64,000 nt of DNA from Acinetobacter suaedae (lineage in GTDB: Bacteria; Pseudomonadota; Gammaproteobacteria; Pseudomonadales; Moraxellaceae), in the NCBI RefSeq assembly GCF_008630915.1, contig NZ_CP043909.1, positions 2,542,001 through 2,606,000 on the forward strand, in the 5' to 3' direction. Below are positions 20,712 through 30,190 of the stretch, piece after piece (position 1 is the first letter of the stretch; every line of letters starts with the position of its first letter). The position numbers and the translations under genes are program-made. The notes beneath the pieces were generated by a model. It saw nothing but the letters and a program-made list of their open reading frames with translations. It searched no databases and was not told where the DNA came from.

Positions 20712-21488
20712 TTAAAGAACTGCACCACACAAATCTTTTGTTCCAGCTGGGTATGTGAACTGCAATTGGCTTCTATCTAAAATCAATTCTTGAGATATTT
20801 CTTGACCGATGATGGAATTACCTACAGGGATTGCATATTGTCCTAAATTCATCTCAAAATAGTAATTTACTGGCTTTGTTGAAGCAGTCCCAACATACCC
20901 ATAATTAATTCCATTAAAAATCATACCAACTTGTTTAGTATCCTGATTAATATAAATCCCTAACCTCTGATAACCTTTTGGCAAAATATTCACATCAAAA
21001 GACTTTCCCCCACCATTTCCTTGGGAAGTAGTGTTATTGTAAACAGCGGCTATTAGCATATTCTGATTTTTGCCTGGATCCCAATTATTTATATATGTAA
21101 TCAATATAGCAAAAGGGCTTTGATCTTGCCCTTCCCCTCTCCCTATTGTAGGTAGAAATACGATATTACCTTCTCCAGAGATTGTAAAAGAAGGCAACTT
21201 GAATTGATATTCATAAGCAATAATTCCAGTCTGAGGCAACGGAATAGTATATCCATCTCCATTCTTAGCATAATAATTTAGTTTAGTTCCCATATCAGGG
21301 TTTGCAGCAACTGTATAAGAAGCCTTCATACCGTTAATACTTGGAAATTTCAAATTTGTGGAGCTTGAATTTGGATAAGACTGCTGTATCTGAGCTTCAG
21401 TTGCATTAAAACTGAAACTACACTGAGCCAATGCTGGATTAAAAATTATTGCGGTAAATAATGTTGTTATTGATAAAATTTTTCTCAT
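20712..21488 (-). CDS. Secreted protein, DUF4882-like (258 aa)
   Basis: A signal peptide (residues 1-21, cut after NPALA) precedes QCSFSFNATEAQIQQSYP. The protein has tyrosine- and asparagine-rich stretches, segments such as FEMNLGQYAIP, and a pair of cysteines near the two ends (QCSF and LCGAVL) that could tie the fold together. Length and character suggest the Acinetobacter DUF4882 family, from memory only. It does not carry the TGQDG signature of its neighbours. It lies 92 bp after the 499-residue gene and 158 bp before the last gene, so it probably belongs to the same unit although spacing is looser. Function unknown. Confidence 0.7.
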   Translation of the reverse strand: MRKILSITTLFTAIIFNPALAQCSFSFNATEAQIQQSYPNSSSTNLKFPSINGMKASYTVAANPDMGTKLNYYAKNGDGYTIPLPQTGIIAYEYQFKLPSFTISGEGNIVFLPTIGRGEGQDQSPFAILITYINNWDPGKNQNMLIAAVYNNTTSQGNGGGKSFDVNILPKGYQRLGIYINQDTKQVGMIFNGINYGYVGTASTKPVNYYFEMNLGQYAIPVGNSIIGQEISQELILDRSQLQFTYPAGTKDLCGAVL

Positions 21489-21580
21489 ACTTTTGTCCTG
21501 TATATATTTAAAATAATTATTTATAAAGCTCCCTTATTATCAGAGAGCTTGCTTTCATTTTATATAAGATTCTTATTAAG

Positions 21581-23080
21581 TTAACAGAACTTCAAACCAC
21601 CAAAACAGTTAGAAACAGGCTTTTGATGCCCATCTAAAAGTAAGTTTTCCAATACCATAATAGCACGAGCATCATCGGCTAAACGTACATCACCAATACC
21701 TTTGTAAATAGGAGTACCAAATAAAGCACCAAAGGCCTCTCCAAGACTAAGATCAATCCGATTATTCGATAAATAGTCTGTAATAAATGTAGCTATTTGA
21801 GGAAGCACATCATGCATAGGAATTCCTGTGGTTGGATTTAAGGCTCCAAAATCTAAAGGATCTTTAAAAGATAACCACCATCCCGGTTGAGCAATATCAT
21901 TCGGATCCACACCAGGCCATTGTAGTGCTGTATTTTGTAATGCAAGATAACCACCACTACTAATTGGCAAATTATGAATCAAGTTAAAGTTTTGTTTAAC
22001 CTGTACATTAGCCTTTAGATTGGTAATATAAGAACAATTGGTTTTATTGATAACTGCTGCACAGCCTGCTGATGTAGTTCCTTTTGCCCCCATAAAAAAA
22101 GTTGCTTCATCAACCAATCCAAGAATGGACTCATCTAAGGTCATCGCAATCCCGCCATTATCAGCACCAATCGCAATAGTTGGAATCGGGACATCTTTTA
22201 CCACAAGATTCAGTTGTTTCATGCGACTCCCTGTGACAATCGTTTCAGGGAAGTTAAAAGAAACATTCTGACGAGGTACATTAATTCCCCAAATTGGATT
22301 GCCATTATAATGATATAGATTCTCAGACCCTTGGGCTCCAGCAGGAGCTTGATAGCTTCCAGATCCAGATGTCATCTTGTTTGAGTTCGTGAATGCTACT
22401 CGATCTAATCCAAGTGCTCGTACTTTTGCATAAATTAATTGGTCTGCGGTCGTACCAAACATTGCATCCTGTGTAAACGCATTCACGGGCGTTTCGCCTA
22501 CCTTAATGAAACCACTAAAGGTATTGATCCCACCTCCAGTTGACAACCCGTTACCATCAATATCATTCCGTGTGCCTGCTGTTAGATAACCTAAAATTTC
22601 TTCAGCACTCAATCGAAAACCTGCAATTTCACGCGTAGAAGCACTATTAGGGTTCTTGATTGCAAACTCAATAAAAGGATTGGTAATCACAGCACTGGTA
22701 TTGGCACGTCCTTTTGACCATGTAGGTGTACCATCAGCCAATTTCCCATCTGGTGGGCCACTTAATGAGACATTTTCCATATCGATATCACAACCATCTG
22801 GCCCATTTCGTCCACCACAACCCAATTGTAATGCACGAATATTGGCATTCAACTCCATTTTTGCTTCTAGGCCTAATTTATAGTAACCAAAATTTTGCAA
22901 TGGATTAGATGCATTCGGTGCAGTAAAACCTAAGGATAAAAGTGCCTGACCTTGTATAGAAGATAACTCTGTATCCGTCATTTCGACGAGACTATCATTA
23001 CTTGCCCACGTGTGAGTAGAAAACATCGTCATGAGTAAGCAAGAGGTCAATATTGATTTTTTAATTCCATTTTTCATCAT
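21581..23080 (-). CDS. Secreted protein with degenerate TGQ signature (499 aa)
   Basis: After a signal peptide ending in THTWA, the mature protein begins SNDSLVEMTDTELSSIQGQA, a diverged form of the operon's shared signature. Cysteine pairs occur early (LGCGGRNGPDGC) and late (GCAAVINKTNC), and the protein ends in a C-x6-C arrangement (NCFGGLKFC) with the last cysteine at the very C-terminus. Composition suggests beta structure. The start ATG-ATG at 23080 has AGGAAG upstream, 20 bp after the previous gene. Function unknown; likely exported to the periplasm or cell surface with its neighbours. Confidence 0.75.
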   Translation of the reverse strand: MMKNGIKKSILTSCLLMTMFSTHTWASNDSLVEMTDTELSSIQGQALLSLGFTAPNASNPLQNFGYYKLGLEAKMELNANIRALQLGCGGRNGPDGCDIDMENVSLSGPPDGKLADGTPTWSKGRANTSAVITNPFIEFAIKNPNSASTREIAGFRLSAEEILGYLTAGTRNDIDGNGLSTGGGINTFSGFIKVGETPVNAFTQDAMFGTTADQLIYAKVRALGLDRVAFTNSNKMTSGSGSYQAPAGAQGSENLYHYNGNPIWGINVPRQNVSFNFPETIVTGSRMKQLNLVVKDVPIPTIAIGADNGGIAMTLDESILGLVDEATFFMGAKGTTSAGCAAVINKTNCSYITNLKANVQVKQNFNLIHNLPISSGGYLALQNTALQWPGVDPNDIAQPGWWLSFKDPLDFGALNPTTGIPMHDVLPQIATFITDYLSNNRIDLSLGEAFGALFGTPIYKGIGDVRLADDARAIMVLENLLLDGHQKPVSNCFGGLKFC

Positions 23081-23100
23081 TTTCTTCCTATATTACTCAA

Positions 23101-25497
23101 TCAATTACGCGGTTTTAGCATGAATTCAGATCGAATCTGCCCACCAGTCATAACCATTTCTCCAAGACGCTGTGCTCGATTATTGGCAGCATCTGCTCTT
23201 GGATAGAAGTTAATGTCTTTTACTCGGAAAACATCATTTGGATTTCGATCAGGATTAAAATCAAAACCAAAGTTAAAACCTACATTATCTTTATTAATTA
23301 CAATCGCATTATTAAACTGTATCAAACCAGACATATTATCCAAACCGATACTAGCGTCATCGATTGGATCACTTACTTGCAACGTACCGTCTTTTAAACG
23401 ATAACGTCCAACAACAGACAAACGATTACCATTATTCGCTGAAATTTCATTATTTGGAATTAAACTAAAATTCATATCACCTAAAAATTTCAGTTTTAAA
23501 CCGAGCAACACATCATCTTTAGTGTTGAATGCATTAATAATGACAGGAGTTGCACTATTAGGATCATTATAAGTTGGTAAATAACCAGCTGCGATTTCAG
23601 CAGCCATAACCATCAGTAAATCTTTTAATTCAACATTTACGTTACCACTTTCAAAACCCATACTGCCATAGCCACGCAATAACATATCAATATTGCGTAA
23701 ACCCATATAATAGTTTTTATCACCATCAACAATCAGAATTGATGTTGTTTTACTTCCATCACTATTACGCCCCTCAGTACTCAGCCCTAAAGCTAAACCT
23801 AAACGCTGTGAATCAGTTACAGTAGAACGTGTAACCATATTATTTGAATTATTCAAGTTAAATACTTCACCCGTATAAGATGTTGCATAAGTGGCAATAT
23901 TCGCATTGACATTGTAAAAAGGTAAGCCCAAACCCCATTTATTATTAAGTCCTGTACTTGGGTCTATTTTATTTGCAGCAGAGACACCACTACTTGACGT
24001 GAAACGCCCACGTCGTGAAAGCGCTTGGAAATCTGCGCCACGCACTGCTATAACTAAACTATAAGGATTTTCTGGCTGGTTATGAATCTGTTGTAGATAG
24101 TCTGCAGATGTCGTCAGTGTACCTGTCGCAGTCCCACCAAAACGGGAATTACGTAACACAGAGTTTTCAGGCATTTTTAAATGACGTGTATTTGCAAGAT
24201 TGATATAGACATTTCCACTATCAAAATAAGCACGTTGATTAGAATTGATAACGAGCGGACTGAGATCCCCAAACTCAAAACCAAAGGTATTGCTACCCGC
24301 TCCTCCAATTTCTAAAGTTGTGGCTTTGCTATCATCACCAGCTAGCATCGCATCACCTTTTTGAGTAAATTCCCCTCTTAAGCGTAGTGCTAACCCTGTT
24401 GAACCGATCACGGTTCCATCAGCACCATTTGCTGTTGTATTTGCATCACTTGCAAAACCCAGTACATTATTCAATGTATGTGTATTGGTTTGGTTATTGT
24501 CAACAGGTGCGGCTAAGCCATTGGCACTTGTACCGCGTAACTGTAAGGAACCATTCACAGTACGACCACTCATTCCTACACGAATCAAGCCTTTACTATT
24601 ATCGAGATTATAAACTGGTGAGTTTGGGTCAATTGTTACATTACCTTTGGTCATCAGCTCAATATTCAGCCCTGCACTTGTTCCTGTATAAGTCCCTGTT
24701 TCAGCACCAAGTTGGTTTGGATCAGTCACTCTTGTGAAATCAACATAGCCATATGTAGTATTCGGGCTATTGAGTTTACTTGCAGAAGCAGAACCTAAAT
24801 TAGTTTGTAGAATCATCCCTTTCGCCGCATCAACGTACATTGCGCCTTTGCCTAGAAAGTTAAAATTGAAATTTTTTAAAATAAGTTGATTAAACTGGTT
24901 TGCTGTTCCTGTACCTAAACCTGTATAAAGATTAATGTTTTTCAAACCAAGCTGCAGTGAAGATTGAGAATTGGAGTTAAATAAACCATCACGAGTACTA
25001 AGTGCTATCACTTGTGGTGATCCTGTTTGGATCGCAAAATTTCCGATCGCTGTATTACAGTTTACGGTAGGTGTTTGAGCACAAATCTGAAAATTATTAA
25101 CTGAAATCGTAGTCGGTTGTGACTCAATGTGTAAATCTAATCCCGTCTTCGAACCATTTGACCCCGTATTAATTTTAAAATGCGTACCTAGCGTATAATT
25201 TCCAGCACCAGAGCCCGCATCATAAGCCATATTTTTACGGACTCTTACATCATTCGCTACAGCTCTAAGAGATTGCTCAACATTATTTGCCATACCAGCC
25301 TGATCTTGCCAATAAAGTTGATCAATTTTCACTTCATCATATTCAAGTTGTAATGAAACACCATCTTGACCATTGACCATACGTAAATCACGATCTTGTA
25401 ATTCTTGCAACGCATAGGCACTTTGTGTCAAGACCAAGATACTGCTTGCCAATGCTGTTAAAACAAAATGGCGTTGTGTTTTTGCAATCCTTTTCAT
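23101..25497 (-). CDS. Large secreted protein with NGQDG signature (798 aa)
   Basis: The largest protein of the cluster. A signal peptide cut after QSAYA is followed by LQELQDRDLRMVNGQDGV. The body is rich in Asn, Gly, Leu and Thr, repeatedly forms segments such as LKLKFLGDMNFSLIPNN and NKDNVGFNFGFDFNPD, and looks like a long beta-rich fold with possible internal repeats. It ends GGQIRSEFMLKPRN. The frame is open back to a GTG at 25542 within the previous gene, but the ATG at 25497 has AGGA eight bases upstream and gives a standard signal peptide. The gap to the previous gene is then 19 bp. Function unknown. Confidence 0.75.
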   Translation of the reverse strand: MKRIAKTQRHFVLTALASSILVLTQSAYALQELQDRDLRMVNGQDGVSLQLEYDEVKIDQLYWQDQAGMANNVEQSLRAVANDVRVRKNMAYDAGSGAGNYTLGTHFKINTGSNGSKTGLDLHIESQPTTISVNNFQICAQTPTVNCNTAIGNFAIQTGSPQVIALSTRDGLFNSNSQSSLQLGLKNINLYTGLGTGTANQFNQLILKNFNFNFLGKGAMYVDAAKGMILQTNLGSASASKLNSPNTTYGYVDFTRVTDPNQLGAETGTYTGTSAGLNIELMTKGNVTIDPNSPVYNLDNSKGLIRVGMSGRTVNGSLQLRGTSANGLAAPVDNNQTNTHTLNNVLGFASDANTTANGADGTVIGSTGLALRLRGEFTQKGDAMLAGDDSKATTLEIGGAGSNTFGFEFGDLSPLVINSNQRAYFDSGNVYINLANTRHLKMPENSVLRNSRFGGTATGTLTTSADYLQQIHNQPENPYSLVIAVRGADFQALSRRGRFTSSSGVSAANKIDPSTGLNNKWGLGLPFYNVNANIATYATSYTGEVFNLNNSNNMVTRSTVTDSQRLGLALGLSTEGRNSDGSKTTSILIVDGDKNYYMGLRNIDMLLRGYGSMGFESGNVNVELKDLLMVMAAEIAAGYLPTYNDPNSATPVIINAFNTKDDVLLGLKLKFLGDMNFSLIPNNEISANNGNRLSVVGRYRLKDGTLQVSDPIDDASIGLDNMSGLIQFNNAIVINKDNVGFNFGFDFNPDRNPNDVFRVKDINFYPRADAANNRAQRLGEMVMTGGQIRSEFMLKPRN

Positions 25498-25516
25498 AAC
25501 CATTTTCCTTTTTATT

Positions 25517-26215
25517 TTAACAACGTGGATGTGCTGTACCACAAGAGAAAATTTTGATATTGCCTGTTAATGACAAATTACCATTCATATTTACACCAAT
25601 AAAACCTCTCTCTTTATTAGCATCAAAACCACTCCCACCATAAGGTGTCGCTGGCGTTAAATATCCTGGTAAATTATTTGATCCAGTAGAACAGTTTGCA
25701 CCACTTTCAGTGCAAGTATCTGTTTCGATAGATAATGATTGAAATCCCACATTTCTAAATTCAATTGGTTTGGTAGGATTAAAACCTAATTTAATTGCTG
25801 CATGAGAAACGCCATTATAGATGACGTCCTCACCATCCAATTTAATCTCTTGGATATTCACAGTCCCTTGTATACCTTTCATCACCAACCATTGCTTACG
25901 TCCTGTAGGTGATGGAATACGATTCCCTTGAGCATCATAAGTATCTTGTGTTCCATCATGGTAACGGTTATTCAACGATAGTGCTAAACGACAATATAAT
26001 AGATCCTCACATAAGAAATTAGCGTTACTATCATGATTCAGACTAACCTTTAATGACAAATCAGCCCCAGCCTGCCCAGTAATATTTTGTAAGCTTTTAT
26101 CATCTAAGCTTTCCATGGCAAATAAGGATGTTGACAAAACAAAGAGGCTTAGACCTTTGATTAAAAAAGTCATCCCACCATGATAGTTTTGCTTTTTATA
26201 ATAAAGAAACTTCAT
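25517..26215 (-). CDS. Small secreted protein with TGQAG signature (232 aa)
   Basis: A hydrophobic signal region (LIKGLSLFVLSTSLFA) is followed by MESLDDKSLQNITGQAGADL. The mature part has Cys pairs LCEDLLYC and TCTESGANC and ends with C-x6-C (SCGTAHPRC), the final cysteine being the C-terminal residue, the same terminal layout as the 499-residue neighbour. The ATG at 26215 opens the frame; an in-frame ATG 42 bases later (MTFLIKG) would give a shorter, more usual signal peptide. It begins 12 bp after the 688-residue gene. Function unknown. Confidence 0.72.
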   Translation of the reverse strand: MKFLYYKKQNYHGGMTFLIKGLSLFVLSTSLFAMESLDDKSLQNITGQAGADLSLKVSLNHDSNANFLCEDLLYCRLALSLNNRYHDGTQDTYDAQGNRIPSPTGRKQWLVMKGIQGTVNIQEIKLDGEDVIYNGVSHAAIKLGFNPTKPIEFRNVGFQSLSIETDTCTESGANCSTGSNNLPGYLTPATPYGGSGFDANKERGFIGVNMNGNLSLTGNIKIFSCGTAHPRC

Positions 26216-26227
26216 CGCCTTATATCC

Positions 26228-28294
26228 TTATAGGCCCGTTGTTGTTAACTTAAAATGCTGAATCAATAGACCATCTATAACGGCTGAGCCGAAGTTATTA
26301 CTCACCGTAGCACCGGTCGGTTGCATATTATTAATACGCCCTGCAATATCTGCTGGTGTTGTGGTTTGGATTCCTAAAATTTGATTATTGGTGTTTTGGC
26401 GCCAAGTTGTTTCGTATGGATCAGGACGATTTAAAGAAGGATGAGGCTGACCAGTGATTGGAGCTTTAGGTGCTACAGCACCCCAACTTCCCCAATCCCC
26501 CCAACATCTACTCAACCCTAGGAATCCACAGTTTACTTGTGTGCGAGATCGTTGCCAAACTTGGGTAAAATCTTGTTGCACAGAACTTTGCAATCCTGTT
26601 CCAGATTTCAATTCACCAATCGAAACTCCATAAGCACCAATTCCTTTGTGTGCGGTGAGTTGATTGGTCACAGGATTGTACTCAGTTGAGCCAATGGTAA
26701 TACTACTATGCGTTGCTTTACTTCCCTGGTAGCCTGAAATATTTGAGTTACCACACTGATAAATATTACAAGTCGAGCCTAAATAAGTCACACCCGAATC
26801 AACACTTGCCGCAGGATCAATATGTTCATAACGCGTGTAAATACGACGATAAACTTCTTGTACATTTGGAATTCTGGCTAGTTCTATGGAGAAATTATTT
26901 CCATCAGTACTTAGCATCAAGGGTTGATATAAATTCCCTAATACCAAGTTCATATTAACGTCATAGAGAAAAAGCCCATCTGCATTCGAATTCGGTTGAA
27001 AGTTTGGAACCACTCCACCTAATGCAGGTGTACTATTATCAGTTGCACCACCAACCAATTCCTGAGTACTAATCCTAAATACACTGGTTGCAGTTGGCGC
27101 GCTCCAACTATTAGTTCCTTTAGCTCTTAAACGACGGGTAGTAAAACCATTTTGATTTAAACATTGTCCCACTTGCACGGATCCACCAGTAGTGTTTGGC
27201 TTAGGTGATGTACACATACCACCACTTGGAAAACTTCCAGAAACGCTATCATTAGTAGGAGGATCATATGAGGTTCTAATACCATTAGTATTATTCGATG
27301 CATTACCTTGAGCACTAGTAATCGTAGTTCCTGTAGCCAATACACCATTTTCGAAGAAAGTATTCGTTGTCGGATTATAATCGACTTGTACAATTTCTCG
27401 AGTTACAGTCTGATTACTCACTGTTCCACGCTTTGTATCAGTTGCACCACTATTTAATCGGACCAAACCAGCGACACCAAAAGTTTGGTTATAATTAGTA
27501 TTCAAACCATAGTTGAAAGTTTTTGTTGTCTCAACACCATTCACTTTCATTAGGGCATCATAAGTTCCGCCCATCGCAGGTGAAACACCACCTAATGTTT
27601 GGAATACCTTTAAATTTGAACCATTGATGCTAAATCCATCCCACACAGCAGCTAAACGTAATCGGTTACTCAATCCATCTAGACCATTCTCAACAATATT
27701 TGCATCTCTTTGAAAAATATCAGTCCACAATCCGAGCTTTAAGTTATAGGCTGAAGACTCTGCACTTCCTGATGCTGGAAGTGTAGTATGGCGTAAAGGG
27801 GCTTCTAAAGTTAAATAAGTAACGTTTTCAATATTACCGACAAAATTCGGGACATTATCATCTGTTAGTGTTTTGATCACCCACGGGTTCGAAGCAGATC
27901 CCCAAGAGTCAATTGGTCGTCCATATAACGTCCCCCAATCACTCCCATTAATGGCTGCACCTACATTTTTATTTGATTGAGATAGAGACAAACCATAAAG
28001 CCAAGCGTCAGCCTTTTTATAACCTTTTGCTGTTGCTGTTGCACTTAATGGTCCAACAGGAATTAGACGGATTGAACCAGCACCATATGTTCCTGCACCA
28101 CTATTAGCAGTATCTGCACCATTAAATCGAAAAGAAAAATTTTCAGGTAAAAGCGCTATACCTTCACCTGTTGCTTGGCTAAGTCCCTCGTCAGAAATTT
28201 CTTGTAGCGCAAAAGCAGTTTGACTCATACACAAGCCAATAAAACTTGCCAACAACGTTTTTTTAAAAGCTACCGTAGAAGTACATCCAGCCAT
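26228..28294 (-). CDS. Secreted protein with TGEG signature, first gene of the operon (688 aa)
   Basis: A signal peptide cut after MSQTAFA is followed by LQEISDEGLSQATGEGIAL. The long mature region is rich in Asn, Gly, Thr and Ser, includes several cysteines (MCTSPKP, GQCLNQN, STCNIYQCGN, VNCGFLGLSRCWGDWGSW in two parts VNCGFLGLSRC and WGDWGSW) and ends with alternating hydrophobic residues LLIQHFKLTTTGL. The ATG at 28294 has AGGA seven bases upstream. Comparable proteins in Acinetobacter are sometimes named as Fil pilus-assembly proteins, but no usher, chaperone or pilin gene is nearby to support that role. Confidence 0.75.
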   Translation of the reverse strand: MAGCTSTVAFKKTLLASFIGLCMSQTAFALQEISDEGLSQATGEGIALLPENFSFRFNGADTANSGAGTYGAGSIRLIPVGPLSATATAKGYKKADAWLYGLSLSQSNKNVGAAINGSDWGTLYGRPIDSWGSASNPWVIKTLTDDNVPNFVGNIENVTYLTLEAPLRHTTLPASGSAESSAYNLKLGLWTDIFQRDANIVENGLDGLSNRLRLAAVWDGFSINGSNLKVFQTLGGVSPAMGGTYDALMKVNGVETTKTFNYGLNTNYNQTFGVAGLVRLNSGATDTKRGTVSNQTVTREIVQVDYNPTTNTFFENGVLATGTTITSAQGNASNNTNGIRTSYDPPTNDSVSGSFPSGGMCTSPKPNTTGGSVQVGQCLNQNGFTTRRLRAKGTNSWSAPTATSVFRISTQELVGGATDNSTPALGGVVPNFQPNSNADGLFLYDVNMNLVLGNLYQPLMLSTDGNNFSIELARIPNVQEVYRRIYTRYEHIDPAASVDSGVTYLGSTCNIYQCGNSNISGYQGSKATHSSITIGSTEYNPVTNQLTAHKGIGAYGVSIGELKSGTGLQSSVQQDFTQVWQRSRTQVNCGFLGLSRCWGDWGSWGAVAPKAPITGQPHPSLNRPDPYETTWRQNTNNQILGIQTTTPADIAGRINNMQPTGATVSNNFGSAVIDGLLIQHFKLTTTGL

Positions 28295-28623
28295 AATGCC
28301 ATCCTATCAACTGATGCTCCGCACCATCTTTATTTTTCTTTCATCCTGTTGAGTGATCAAATCAATTAAGATTTTTAGCTTCCGAGCCGCACTCAATCTT
28401 TTAGGCTATTTTCGCCTACGCATTCTCATTTTTCATTATGCCGAATATTTACACAAATGCAAAAGAAATTAGGTAGAAGGTCTTTTTTCCGATGAATGAG
28501 ATAGGATGTCTAAGGCATATTTTAAATTTTATTTTTATATTTCATACAATTAGGTCAAGATCAACATAATTTGCAACAATGCCTTCAAGGATCAGCAATT
28601 GTTGCAAATTGTAATTCTACAAC
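28295..28623. other. Leader and promoter region of the secreted-protein operon
   Basis: About 330 bp between dcd and the first secreted-protein gene, both minus. It contains the inverted repeat at 28568-28610 and a small TAGGC/GCCTA hairpin near 28400. The length suggests a separate promoter with a long untranslated leader. No open frame with a ribosome-binding site is seen. Confidence 0.55.
28568..28610. promoter_or_regulatory. 13-bp perfect inverted repeat downstream of dcd
   Basis: AATTTGCAACAAT (28568-28580) and ATTGTTGCAAATT (28598-28610) flank a 17-nt spacer. It could end the dcd transcript, but no T run follows on the minus strand, so an operator upstream of the secreted-protein operon is an alternative. 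Confidence 0.45.
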
Positions 28624-29193
28624 TTAAGTCTTCGGTAGTGTCACACCTGTTTGACCTTGATATTTACCACCACGATCTTTGTATGATGTTTCACATACTT
28701 CATCGCTTTCAAAAAACAGCATCTGAGCAACGCCCTCACCCGCATAGATACGAGCAGGTAAATTTGTCGTATTTGAAAACTCAAGGGTAACGTGGCCTTC
28801 CCACTCAGGCTCTAACGGCGTAACGTTTACAATGATACCGCAACGCGCATAGGTTGATTTCCCTAAACATACAGTAAGTACATTACGTGGAATACGGAAA
28901 TATTCAATCGTACGTGCTAGAGCGAACGAGTTTGGTGGAATAATACAAACATCAGATTCGATATCAATAAAGCTTTTCTCATCAAAGTTTTTTGGATCGA
29001 CAATTGCAGAGTGTACATTGGTAAATACTTTGAATTCACGCGCGCAACGGACATCATAACCATAGCTTGATACCCCATAGGAAATCAACTTTTCTCCGTT
29101 TTCATCGAAACGAACTTGATTTTCTGCATAAGGTTCAATCATGCCGTGTTTTTCGCTCATTTCACGAATCCAACGATCAGATTTTATTGCCAT
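28624..29193 (-). CDS. dcd: dCTP deaminase
   Basis: Dcd converts dCTP to dUTP, feeding dTTP synthesis. The 189-residue trimeric dUTPase-fold protein has [15 protein letters not shown] near residue 40, the segment [18 protein letters not shown] (catalytic glutamate in TLEFSN) and a C-terminal [13 protein letters not shown] tail that closes over the nucleotide, all as in E. coli Dcd. The ATG at 29193 is the standard start. Neighbours are functionally unrelated. Confidence 0.95.
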   Translation of the reverse strand: MAIKSDRWIREMSEKHGMIEPYAENQVRFDENGEKLISYGVSSYGYDVRCAREFKVFTNVHSAIVDPKNFDEKSFIDIESDVCIIPPNSFALARTIEYFRIPRNVLTVCLGKSTYARCGIIVNVTPLEPEWEGHVTLEFSNTTNLPARIYAGEGVAQMLFFESDEVCETSYKDRGGKYQGQTGVTLPKT

Positions 29194-29293
29194 GTCTTTA
29201 TATCCAAAAACGAAGTTGATGATTGGTGGCTACTTTAACTTAAAATGCTGCTAATGAAAACAATGCTGTTCTTTCGGCAATCTGATACAGGGG

Positions 29294-29887
29294 TTATAGT
29301 TTGGAAAGTGCAGAATAACTGATCGGTATAGCAAAACTTACGAGCACAATAGATGCGGCTCTTTGTAGCTTAGCTTGGGATAACCATCCAACCTTATGGG
29401 TTGCTAAAGCAGCACCGACAACAATCCAAAACATAGCAATTGGAATAATCAACCCAACGAAAGTACTCATATGAGTCAGATATATTTCTTGGTTCGTCCA
29501 CGAACTTGCAGGAAAAATTGCTGACGCAAACAATAACGCTTTAGGGTTTAACAATGTCGCATACAAAAGTTCTTTGGGTCTAATCGTTGACTGATTTAAT
29601 GTCACTTTTTGGTCAGCTGTACGCCATAGTTTTATAGCTAAAAAAGTAATATAGGCTGCGCTCAATAGTTTTAATAATGTTGGGAGCAATGGTAAAGTCG
29701 TCGAGACCGTACCAATCAGTAGTCCCCACGCACTAATCGCTATAATATAGCCGATGGCTTCAGCAGGAATAAGCAACAATGATTTGCGTACTCCAACTTG
29801 AACACCTGAAGATGCAAGTAAGGTATTGGTTGGACCAGGTGTTAACAAGATCGTGACAACCAAACTGACAAAAAACCATGAAATCAT
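29294..29887 (-). CDS. LysE/RhtB-family amino-acid exporter
   Basis: A 197-residue protein with about six membrane segments and the family motif TPGPTNTLLASSGVQVG near the N-terminus. The family exports amino acids and related small molecules; the substrate is not predictable. A small dyad, CTAACA and TGTTAG (29923-29940), lies upstream of the start and could be an operator. The gene stands alone, divergent from the DUF2062 gene. Confidence 0.85.
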   Translation of the reverse strand: MISWFFVSLVVTILLTPGPTNTLLASSGVQVGVRKSLLLIPAEAIGYIIAISAWGLLIGTVSTTLPLLPTLLKLLSAAYITFLAIKLWRTADQKVTLNQSTIRPKELLYATLLNPKALLFASAIFPASSWTNQEIYLTHMSTFVGLIIPIAMFWIVVGAALATHKVGWLSQAKLQRAASIVLVSFAIPISYSALSKL

Positions 29888-30190
29888 TGAATGACCTCAC
29901 TAAAAGAGGTTTTTAGATTAATCTAACAATAACATGTTAGCAAAAAATTAATATAAATCACTAGGTCAAAATTTAAGTTAAGCATCTATTTTTATGATAC
30001 TTTTTATATAGCCATTCATCTTTAACAATTGAGATATTATCCTATTGTTTTCACAAATTTATTCATCATATATCCTATATTTTAGGCATCACCTCCTAGA
30101 TACCGATCATTTATCAAACAACATTTAAGTTTAAGCTAAGAAACGACTGTTAAGATAAAAAAGATATTTTCTCATCACTTTACCCATTTT
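29888..30190. other. AT-rich divergent promoter region
   Basis: About 300 bp between the LysE-type exporter and the DUF2062 gene. Apart from the 29923-29940 dyad I see no gene or repeat. Confidence 0.5.

Noticed and set aside
24387-24737. Open frame antisense to the 798-residue secreted protein
   Set aside because: Leu/His/Tyr-rich nonsense composition, a shadow of Asn/Gly/Thr codons.
19552-28294. Chaperone-usher or type IV pilus operon
   Set aside because: No usher, PapD-like chaperone, pilin, prepilin peptidase or ATPase is present; the proteins share only a signal peptide and the TGQ signature.
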